A stretch of DNA of 5,183 bases from an uncultured Variovorax sp. Its GTDB lineage: Bacteria > Pseudomonadota > Gammaproteobacteria > Burkholderiales > Burkholderiaceae. Below are positions 1 to 5,183 of the stretch, piece after piece. The first letter of the stretch is position 1, and each line of letters begins with the position of its first letter. The translations under genes were made by a program, and so were the position numbers. The notes beneath the pieces were generated by a model. The model did not search any database. It was not told where the DNA came from and worked only from the letters and a program-made list of their open reading frames with translations. Where the stretch lies: positions 1 through 5,183 of the forward strand of contig CAMLCW010000365.1 in assembly GCA_946478645.1 (NCBI GenBank), read 5' to 3'.

Positions 1-3000
1 TGCCGTGCGCCACGCAGTTGCGCAGCAGGTGCTCGAAGGCCGGCGTCATGCGGTCGAGCACGCCGCGGTCCATTTCGATGGACCCGCCGACGATGTCCAG
101 CCGCACCTGCTTGCCGGTGTCCTTGGACGCCTGGCGCACCACGCGGTAAAGCCGCTCGGAGATGCCTTCGAACTCCACCATGCGCGTGCGCAGCAGGCCG
201 CGCTGCAGTTCGCGCGTCTGGCGCGCCTGCACGCTCAGGTCGTCCTCGGTGGCCTGCACCGTCTTCTGCAGCGTGCGCTGCACCGTGGCCACGTCGTTCA
301 CCGACTCGGCCATCATGCGCGTGAGTTCCTGCACCCGCGTGAAGCGGTCGAACTCGAGCGGATCGAAGCTCTGCTGCGAGTCTTTCGCCTGCGCGAGCCG
401 CGACTGCATCTGGCTTTCGGCCTGCACCTCGATGTCGCGCAGCTGCTGGCGCAGGCGGTCGAGGTTGCCCGTGAGGTCGGCGAGCGAGGCGCGCAGCTGG
501 CCCAGCTCGGCCTCGAGGCGCGAGCGCGTGATGATGACCTCGCCGGTCTGCGCCACGAGGCGGTCGAGCAGCTGGGTGCGGATGCGCACCGCCTGCCCCG
601 AGGCCGGGCGCAGCGGCGTGAGCGGCGCGAACACCGCACGCGGCAGCAACGCGGCGGCCGCCGGTTCGGCCGCGGCCGGGTCGTCGGATGCGGCGGTGGC
701 TTCGTCATTGGCGGCCGGAGCGTCCGGCGTGTCGCCGTCGCCGTCGCCATCGCCATCGCCGGCGGCCGCGGCCGGCTCGGCCGCCACCTGCACCAGCTGC
801 ACACCGGGCGATGCGGCGGAAGCCGAGGCCACGCGCTCGGCCACTTCGGCCTGCGTGGCTTGGTCGGCGGCACGCAGTGCGTCGAAGGTGGCCTGCAGCA
901 CATCGAGGCGCACCAGCAGCTTCTCGATCTCGCCGCGGTCGGCCGCGCCCTGGGTGCCCAGCAGCTCGATCTCGGACTCCATGCGGTGCGCGCGCTCGCC
1001 CAGGCGCATTGCGCCGGCCAGCCGGGCGCTGCCCTTGAGCGTGTGCAGCGTGCGCAGCACCGAGGCGCGCGGCGCGCCGTCGTCGGGATGGTGCGCCCAC
1101 TGGCGCAGCGCCTGGGCGAGCTGCGGCAGCAGTTCCGCCGCTTCTTCCTCGAAGATCGGTAACAGGTCCACGTCGACCGCGTCGCTCACGTCGATCGCGT
1201 CCTCGGTGTCGTCCAGCGCCACGTCGGCCACGCTCTCGAGCGGCGGCATCCGGACCGGGCTGGGCGCGATGCGGAAGGCCGCCTCGGGGGGCATGGGCGC
1301 GGCGGCGATGTCGCGCAGCGCCTGGAGCGTGCCTTCGGACGGCTCGCGCAGCAAGCCGGCGGCAAACTGGTGCAGCAGGCGGCGAAGCTCGTCGGCCGCG
1401 GCCACCAGCACCAGGCCCTGCTCGCGCGTGCCGCTGCCCTGCATCTGCAGGTGCTGCAGCGCCGCCTCGAACAGCCGGGCCATGCCCGACAGGCTGTGGA
1501 AGCCGACCGTGGCCGAACTGCCGGCAAGCGAATGCGCGTGCGCGATGGTCGAATCGGGCACGCGCTCGTGCGTTTCGAGCGCCCACTCACCGACGTCGGT
1601 GGCGAGCTGGCGCGACCACTCGTCGGCTTCGTTCAGGTAGACGTTGTAGAGCGCGATGCCGATGCGCAGCGGGCCGATGACCTTGACCTGGTCTTCCGCG
1701 CTGGGGGCGCTGGCCATGCCGGCGGGCAGCTCGGGCTCGGGCTCGGGCTCGGCCGGTGCCGGGGCGACGGCGGCGGGCTCTGCAGCTGCTTCCACTTCGG
1801 GCAGCGGTGCTTCTTCTGCGGCAGGCGCTTCGTCGCTGGCGCGCGGGACCGAAGCCTCGTCGGGCTGCCGCAGCAGGGCCGCGGCGGCGACGGGTCGTTC
1901 TTCCTCGGCCGGCGGCTCGGTCAGCCATTCGAGATCGGGCAGCGCCTCGGCCACGGCCGGCGCCATCGGCTCGTGCTGCGCCGGCGCCAGCGCCGGCGCC
2001 GGCTGCGCGGGCAGCGAGAAGTCGAAGTCCACGTCGGCCAGGGTTTCGAAGGTCTCGATGCCGGATTCGGGCTTGGCGTCGAAGTCGAGGAAGTCGGTCG
2101 AGGCGAAGTCGTCGTCGCGCTCCGGGCGGTCGATGGGCTGCGGCACTTCGGCCGGGAACCCGAAGCCTGTGGGTTCGCGCGACAAGCTCAGGTCGGGCAG
2201 GTCCGGCAGGTCCGGGAGCGGCGGCATCGCCTCCGGTGCCGGTGCCGGTGCGGGTGCGGCCTCGGGCGGCTCGGCCGCGATCTGCCGGGCCGCGGCCGCG
2301 AGCACCTCGGCACCGGGGGCCGGGGCGGCCGGCATCGCTTCACCGGCGAGCAGGGCGTTCGCAACCCGGCTGAAGTGCGCCGGCTGCCAGCCGTGCGGCG
2401 TGCCCGCGGCGATGGCCTCGACCCACTGGCCGAAATCCTCGAGCGCCTTGCGGGTGCCCGAAAGCAGCTCGGGCGTGGCGGCGCGCTGGTCGGCGAGCCA
2501 GGTATTGAGCACCTGCTCGAAGGACCAGGCAGCATCGCCGAAGTCCGACAGGCCGACCATTCGCGAGCTGCCCTTGAGCGTGTGGAACGCGCGCCGCAGG
2601 ATCGTGAGTTCCTCGGTGTCGTCCGGATGGCTGCCGAGCTCGTCGATGGCGGCGAGGCCGTTCTGCACCACCTCGCGCGCCTCTTCGAGGAAGATGTTCT
2701 GCAGGTCGTCTTCTTCGAGCTCGGTGACCTCGGTGTCGGGCAGCGCAGTCGGGCCGGCGATCTTTTGCGTCCAGCTGTCGGCCTGGCGGCTGAACTCCTC
2801 GATCGGCGATGCCTTGGCCTTGCGGCCGGGCGCGGCGAGCGCCGCGAGCTTGGAGGCGATCTGGGCATCGACCTCCTCGATGCTGAGCACCGGCTCGGCG
2901 CCGAGGGCCACGCCGGGGGCGGCCGTCTCGGCGGGCGCAGGCTCGCCATGGCGCCCCATCAAGGGCTTGAGTTCACCGGCCTCGGCATCGAACACGAACA

Positions 3001-4699
3001 GCCGCTTGGCGAGCGCCGGCTGGTAGCCGAGCATGTCGATCAGGAAGCCGAGCGCGCCGAGGTTGTTGCCGAGCGCGTCGAAGCTGTGCATTTCCTCGAC
3101 CGGCGAGGCACTGCCGACCAGCATCTGCTCGACGTCGTCGCGCATGCGCTGCACGGTCTCGGCGGCCTGCTCGAGGCCGAGCACCGAGAACACGCCGCGC
3201 ATCTGCAGCAGCTGGCTCGGCACGGTGCGCAGCAGCGCCTTCTCGGCCGGGCGGCGGAAGTACTGGTCGAGCGACTTCTCGAGTTCGCTCAAGTGGCTGC
3301 GCAGTTCGTCGACGACGGTGCCCATGGTGTGGCGGTCGCTGACGCGGCGGTACAGGTCCTCCATCCAGGGCTCGAGCGGCTCGGAATGGCCGCCGTCGCG
3401 CACGCGCTCGATGCGCCCCGCGAGCTGCAGCGTGCGCGCGGTGAGCTGCGGATCGCTCGGATCGAGGTCTTCGAGGGCGGCTTCGAGGTAGAGCACCGAG
3501 GTGGCGACCTCCATCGCGAGCTCGGTGTCGGGCGGCTGGCCGGAGCGCAACGAGGCGTCGACCGCATGCGTCAGCGCCTCGACCATCGGCAGGCTCGGCG
3601 GATGCAGCTTCTGCAGCGACTCGCCGAGCTGCGCGAAGGTGTCGGCCACCTGGCGCGTGCGCGTGATGTCGCCGCCCGAGAGCGCCGACCACATTTCCTT
3701 GGCGGTCTCGATGCGCTTGCGTGCCTGCGAGAGCACCAGCGGATCGAAGCGGCCGAACTGCTCGGCCGCATAGTCGACGTAGGGCTCGCCGGCCACGCCC
3801 CAGGCGGCGCGCACGGTGCGCAGCGTGGCGGCTTCCTGCTGCGCGGTGGGCACGGCCTGGGCACAGAAGAAAAGCAGGTCCTGGCCGAGCCGGTCGGAGA
3901 CGGCGCTGTCGCCGCGCGCGAGCGTGGCGTACTGCAGCAGCACGCGCGAGGCGGCGCGCTTGACGTAGGTGTCGGCGGGAATCAGCGCGAGCGCGAGCGC
4001 CTCGAAGAAGCCCGCGGCCAGGGTCCAGAAGCTCGCGACGCGCGGCAGCAGCGCGCCGCGTCCGAGGCCCAGGCACACCGCATGCAGGCGCCGTGCGGCT
4101 TCGGGATCGCCGGTCTTCACGAGCTGCAGCACCTCGCGGTCGAGCCGCGAGCGAACGCCCGGATCGGGCGCCAGCGCGGCCTGGGTCAGCGCGGGACGCA
4201 CCTCGACCCAGCGCCAGGCCACGCTCCAGAGATCGGCCGGATGCACGCGCTCGTTGCCCACCAGTTCGAGCACGTCGCGGTATTGCGGGAACAGGCCGAT
4301 CGACGAGACCGGCTTGCCGGCCAGCACCGCCTGCAGGAAATCGATGACGGCGAAGCCGGCGCGCTCGATCTTGTGGACCGCGCTGTCGGTGCAGCGCTGC
4401 GGCTCGGCGATGAAGCCCTGCACCGCGAACTCGACCGCGCCGAGCACCAGCGCGGGTGCGGTATTGCCCACCATCTGCAGCGCACCGACCGACTGGTGCA
4501 GCTGCTGGCGGGCCACCTGCAGCGGGCCGCTCTCGAGTTCGGCGGCGCCGCCCACTTCGCGCACGAAGCGCCGCAGCGACTTGCCGACGCTGTCGATGGA
4601 CTTCTGGACCTCGCCCAGAATCCAGGCCAACGGCCCGAGGTCTTCGTTGGCCGGCATGTTGCCAGCGAGGGGGGCCGTGGCAGGGGTTGGAGTCGACAC
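1..4699 (-). CDS. chpA: Type IV pilus chemosensory hybrid histidine kinase ChpA/PilL (CheA-like, multi-Hpt), 3' end outside window
   Basis: This is the kinase of the Pil-Chp chemosensory system. It is a cytoplasmic CheA relative that, in known members, is coupled to the PilJ receptor and phosphorylates PilG/PilH-type regulators of type IV pili. The frame is open for 1566 codons and runs off the left edge. Residues about 15-420 resemble the FimL/ChpA N-terminus: DLGPLAWILGEV, then LHQSVGALQMVG with H68, and MEVATSVLYLEAALE near 396. A degenerate Hpt follows near 498 (QLLQMRG, no histidine). Three Hpt units retain histidine: H706 (FHTLKGSSRMVG), H1056 (AHSLAGSSATVG) and H1219 (LHTLKGSARLAG). 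Low-complexity linkers lie at about 785-1004 and 1278-1370. A long helical P3-type dimerisation region starts at VRIRTQLLDRL (1371). ATPase sequence begins near 1517 and reaches the N-box HLLRNCVAHG (N1561) at the edge. The GTG at 4699 is preferred because GGCGAG lies 8 bases upstream and the start gives an ordinary VSTPTPA N-terminus. ATG 4657 (codon 15) is the alternative, with no clear ribosome binding site. An in-frame TGA lies a few codons upstream of the GTG. The kinase identity is secure. The symbol rests on the domain set and the pilJ neighbour. Confidence 0.93.
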   Translation of the reverse strand, partial: MSTPTPATAPLAGNMPANEDLGPLAWILGEVQKSIDSVGKSLRRFVREVGGAAELESGPLQVARQQLHQSVGALQMVGNTAPALVLGAVEFAVQGFIAEPQRCTDSAVHKIERAGFAVIDFLQAVLAGKPVSSIGLFPQYRDVLELVGNERVHPADLWSVAWRWVEVRPALTQAALAPDPGVRSRLDREVLQLVKTGDPEAARRLHAVCLGLGRGALLPRVASFWTLAAGFFEALALALIPADTYVKRAASRVLLQYATLARGDSAVSDRLGQDLLFFCAQAVPTAQQEAATLRTVRAAWGVAGEPYVDYAAEQFGRFDPLVLSQARKRIETAKEMWSALSGGDITRTRQVADTFAQLGESLQKLHPPSLPMVEALTHAVDASLRSGQPPDTELAMEVATSVLYLEAALEDLDPSDPQLTARTLQLAGRIERVRDGGHSEPLEPWMEDLYRRVSDRHTMGTVVDELRSHLSELEKSLDQYFRRPAEKALLRTVPSQLLQMRGVFSVLGLEQAAETVQRMRDDVEQMLVGSASPVEEMHSFDALGNNLGALGFLIDMLGYQPALAKRLFVFDAEAGELKPLMGRHGEPAPAETAAPGVALGAEPVLSIEEVDAQIASKLAALAAPGRKAKASPIEEFSRQADSWTQKIAGPTALPDTEVTELEEDDLQNIFLEEAREVVQNGLAAIDELGSHPDDTEELTILRRAFHTLKGSSRMVGLSDFGDAAWSFEQVLNTWLADQRAATPELLSGTRKALEDFGQWVEAIAAGTPHGWQPAHFSRVANALLAGEAMPAAPAPGAEVLAAAARQIAAEPPEAAPAPAPAPEAMPPLPDLPDLPDLSLSREPTGFGFPAEVPQPIDRPERDDDFASTDFLDFDAKPESGIETFETLADVDFDFSLPAQPAPALAPAQHEPMAPAVAEALPDLEWLTEPPAEEERPVAAAALLRQPDEASVPRASDEAPAAEEAPLPEVEAAAEPAAVAPAPAEPEPEPELPAGMASAPSAEDQVKVIGPLRIGIALYNVYLNEADEWSRQLATDVGEWALETHERVPDSTIAHAHSLAGSSATVGFHSLSGMARLFEAALQHLQMQGSGTREQGLVLVAAADELRRLLHQFAAGLLREPSEGTLQALRDIAAAPMPPEAAFRIAPSPVRMPPLESVADVALDDTEDAIDVSDAVDVDLLPIFEEEAAELLPQLAQALRQWAHHPDDGAPRASVLRTLHTLKGSARLAGAMRLGERAHRMESEIELLGTQGAADRGEIEKLLVRLDVLQATFDALRAADQATQAEVAERVASASAASPGVQLVQVAAEPAAAAGDGDGDGDGDTPDAPAANDEATAASDDPAAAEPAAAALLPRAVFAPLTPLRPASGQAVRIRTQLLDRLVAQTGEVIITRSRLEAELGQLRASLADLTGNLDRLRQQLRDIEVQAESQMQSRLAQAKDSQQSFDPLEFDRFTRVQELTRMMAESVNDVATVQRTLQKTVQATEDDLSVQARQTRELQRGLLRTRMVEFEGISERLYRVVRQASKDTGKQVRLDIVGGSIEMDRGVLDRMTPAFEHLLRNCVAHG
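731..760 (-). repeat. In-frame (GGC GAY)x5 hexamer repeat, Gly-Asp linker
   Basis: Five tandem six-base units encode (Gly-Asp)x5 at residues 1314-1323 of the kinase, between the third His-bearing Hpt and the dimerisation domain. The first two units use GAT and the last three GAC, so the array is not perfectly uniform. Because the unit is six bases, gain or loss of copies would lengthen or shorten the linker without a frameshift. It sits in a wider Ala/Asp-rich disordered stretch. Confidence 0.8.
1730..1750 (-). repeat. In-frame CCC GAG hexamer repeat, Glu-Pro linker
   Basis: Read on the minus strand, alternating GAG and CCC codons encode EPEPEPE near residues 984-990. The stretch closes the long disordered linker just before the Hpt unit with H1056. 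The copies are identical at the DNA level, so this is a plausible site of in-frame slippage and length variation between strains. Proline-glutamate alternation suggests a stiff, extended charged spacer. Confidence 0.75.
1980..2003. repeat. Perfect GC-only inverted repeat inside the linker coding region
   Basis: GCCGGCGCC and its exact reverse complement GGCGCCGGC are separated by six bases. They form a potential nine-base-pair all-GC stem. The DNA encodes Ala/Pro residues (PAPALAPA) of the disordered linker, so codon choice for this composition is a sufficient explanation. No T run follows on either strand, so it is not an intrinsic terminator. Confidence 0.5.
2189..2218 (-). repeat. Nine-base tandem repeat encoding Leu-Pro-Asp
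   Basis: The minus strand encodes LPDLPDLPDL through three near-identical nine-base units (CTB CCS GAC) followed by a final CTG. It lies in the linker between the Hpt units with H706 and H1056, directly after the Ala-Pro repeat at 2234-2257. A regularly spaced leucine/aspartate pattern is more motif-like than the surrounding Ala/Pro sequence. Confidence 0.7.
2234..2257 (-). repeat. In-frame GCA CCG hexamer repeat, Ala-Pro linker
   Basis: Four six-base units on the minus strand (GCA CCC once, GCA CCG three times) encode APAPAPAP near residues 815-822. This is a typical extended flexible spacer between phosphotransfer domains. Together with the Leu-Pro-Asp repeat it makes a compact cluster of microsatellite-like coding sequence. 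Confidence 0.7.
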
Positions 4700-4707
4700 G
4701 TTGGGTG

Positions 4708-4713
4708 CTCGCC
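4708..4713 (-). promoter_or_regulatory. Probable ribosome binding site of chpA (GGCGAG)
   Basis: Read on the minus strand, GGCGAG stands 8 bases before the GTG at 4699. It is a one-mismatch relative of GGAGAG, at suitable distance. No comparable purine-rich sequence precedes the in-frame ATG at 4657, where the upstream bases read CTCGCTGGCAAC. This site therefore decides the start choice, though it is not a perfect Shine-Dalgarno match. Confidence 0.45.
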
Positions 4714-4765
4714 GTTCTTTGATCTGTCAGTTTTCCAGTGGGCGCCGCGCACCCCGAATGTCCAG

Positions 4766-4779
4766 TTCCGCCGCCGGAA
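4766..4779 (-). other. Small inverted repeat in the pilJ-chpA gap
   Basis: TTCCG and CGGAA flank a four-base spacer, giving a possible five-base-pair hairpin about 10 bases after the pilJ stop. It lacks a following T run and is short, so I do not call it a terminator. It could be a weak mRNA-processing or stabilising structure, or chance. Confidence 0.25.
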
Positions 4780-4788
4780 AGGGCTTCA

Positions 4789-5183
4789 TCACACGATCTT
4801 GAAACGAGCGACCGAGCGGCGCAATTCTTCCGCCATTTGCGAGAGCTCGCGCACCTGCTGGGCCGTGGTGCGGGTGCCTTCCCCGGTCTGCTCGGTCACC
4901 GCGAAGATGTGCTGGATGTTGGCCGCCACCACGTTGGCCGAATCGGCCTCGCGCGAGGCCGACTGCGAGATCTGCTCGATGAGGTCGGCCAGGCGGCGCG
5001 ACACGCGGTCGATCTCGGACAGCGCGGTGCCCGCGTTGTCGGACAGCTTGGCCCCTTCGACCACACCCTGCGTGGAGCGCTCCATGGCGCCCACGGCATC
5101 CTGCGTGTCGGTCTGAATCGCCTTCACGAGCGCCGAGATCTGGCGCGTGGCGTCGGCCGAGCGTTCGGCCAGCCGCTGCACTT
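4789..5183 (-). CDS. pilJ: PilJ-type methyl-accepting chemotaxis protein, C-terminal fragment (5' end outside window)
   Basis: This is the C-terminal 130 residues of the receptor of the type IV pilus chemosensory system. PilJ is an inner-membrane receptor whose cytoplasmic coiled-coil hairpin binds a CheW-like adaptor and the ChpA kinase. The visible part begins just after the hairpin tip with VQRLAERSADATRQI, the counterpart of the conserved VRNLAxRS segment of chemoreceptors. It continues as the descending helix (AMERSTQGVVEGAKLSDNAG, then EIDRVSRRLADLIEQIS) and ends with SVARFKIV and a TGA stop. There is no extended C-terminal tail and no NWETF-like methyltransferase-tethering pentapeptide. 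The transmembrane and periplasmic sensor parts are not in the window. GTG at 5181 is in frame, but I take it as an internal valine because it sits in the middle of the conserved signalling domain. The gene is followed after 89 bases by the kinase on the same strand, as in pilGHIJ-chpA operons. A generic chemoreceptor is the alternative. The neighbour and the RLAERSADATRQI wording favour PilJ. Confidence 0.9.
   Translation of the reverse strand, partial: VQRLAERSADATRQISALVKAIQTDTQDAVGAMERSTQGVVEGAKLSDNAGTALSEIDRVSRRLADLIEQISQSASREADSANVVAANIQHIFAVTEQTGEGTRTTAQQVRELSQMAEELRRSVARFKIV

Larger units (their letters stand above)
4700..4788 (-). other. pilJ-chpA intergenic gap
   Basis: These 89 bases separate the pilJ stop from the preferred chpA start. 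I see no strong sigma-70-like promoter: a TGGACA resembling a -35 box on the minus strand has no partner -10 at usual spacing. There is also no GC stem followed by a T run, so co-transcription of the two genes is likely. The segment is less G/C-uniform than the genes (for example GGAAAACTGACAGATCAAAG read on the minus strand), as expected for non-coding sequence. If the ATG at 4657 is the true start, the gap would be 131 bases. Confidence 0.6.

Noticed and set aside
5..1162. Plus-strand open frame of 385 codons
   Set aside because: It is the same antisense-aligned frame, ended by the complement of the single TTA codon of the kinase. The translation is low-complexity Arg/His/Ala-rich with no family resemblance.
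1980..2003. Inverted repeat as a terminator or regulatory stem
   Set aside because: It lies inside coding sequence for an Ala/Pro linker, is composed only of G and C apart from one base, and has no T run. Codon composition explains it.
2973..4076. Minus-strand open frame of 367 codons in another phase
   Set aside because: It overlaps the kinase on the same strand in a different phase. The product is Arg/Ala-rich with no motif, while the kinase frame shows conserved FimL/ChpA-like segments throughout this region.
4186..4752. Minus-strand frame starting in the gap (ATG at 4752)
   Set aside because: It is out of phase with the kinase and its product is Ser/Arg/Pro-rich without motifs. The DLGPLAW and LHQSVGALQMVG segments are only produced in the frame starting at 4699.
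4700..4788. Possible promoter for the kinase gene
   Set aside because: A TGGACA on the minus strand resembles a -35 box, but no TATAAT-like hexamer lies 16-18 bases downstream. The same-strand spacing fits an operon.
1370..5116. Plus-strand open frame of 1248 codons covering most of the window
   Set aside because: It is codon-aligned antisense to the kinase gene, so it is closed only where the kinase uses TTA, CTA or TCA, which this GC-rich gene almost never does. Its translation is Arg/Gly/His/Leu-rich without a recognisable domain, and it runs across the intergenic gap into pilJ. The minus-strand frames give clear Hpt, ATPase and chemoreceptor motifs.

Overview
The window is a very GC-rich bacterial chromosome segment. 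Codon usage is strongly G/C-ending, and the protein order fits a betaproteobacterium of the Comamonadaceae type (Variovorax/Acidovorax-like). That placement is inferred from protein character and base composition, not from a marker gene. Both genes lie on the minus strand, so the window is best read from its right end to its left end.

Right end (5183 to 4789): the last 130 codons of a PilJ-type methyl-accepting chemotaxis protein, the receptor of the type IV pilus chemosensory (Pil-Chp) system. Middle (4788 to 4700): an 89-base gap with no convincing promoter or terminator, carrying a Shine-Dalgarno-like GGCGAG before a GTG start. Left (4699 to beyond position 1): one uninterrupted reading frame of at least 1566 codons for the CheA-like histidine kinase of that system (ChpA, also called PilL). 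The window ends inside the first conserved box of its ATPase domain. The remaining ATPase, CheW-like and receiver domains must lie beyond the left edge.

The kinase portion seen here consists of a FimL-like N-terminal half with two degenerate Hpt-like units, three Hpt units that keep the phospho-acceptor histidine (H706, H1056, H1219), long Ala/Pro/Glu/Asp-rich linkers with short tandem repeats, and an extended helical dimerisation domain. From family knowledge, the PilJ receptor controls autophosphorylation of this kinase, which passes phosphate to PilG/PilH-type response regulators. These control pilus extension and retraction (twitching) and, in Pseudomonas, surface-sensing cAMP signalling. 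The response regulators and CheW-like adaptor are expected just outside the window, upstream of pilJ.

Long open frames also exist on the plus strand, one running across both genes. They are explained by the near absence of TTA, CTA and TCA codons in the real gene and are not annotated. I see no mobile element, CRISPR array, RNA gene or undescribed system. The points of interest are internal to the kinase.
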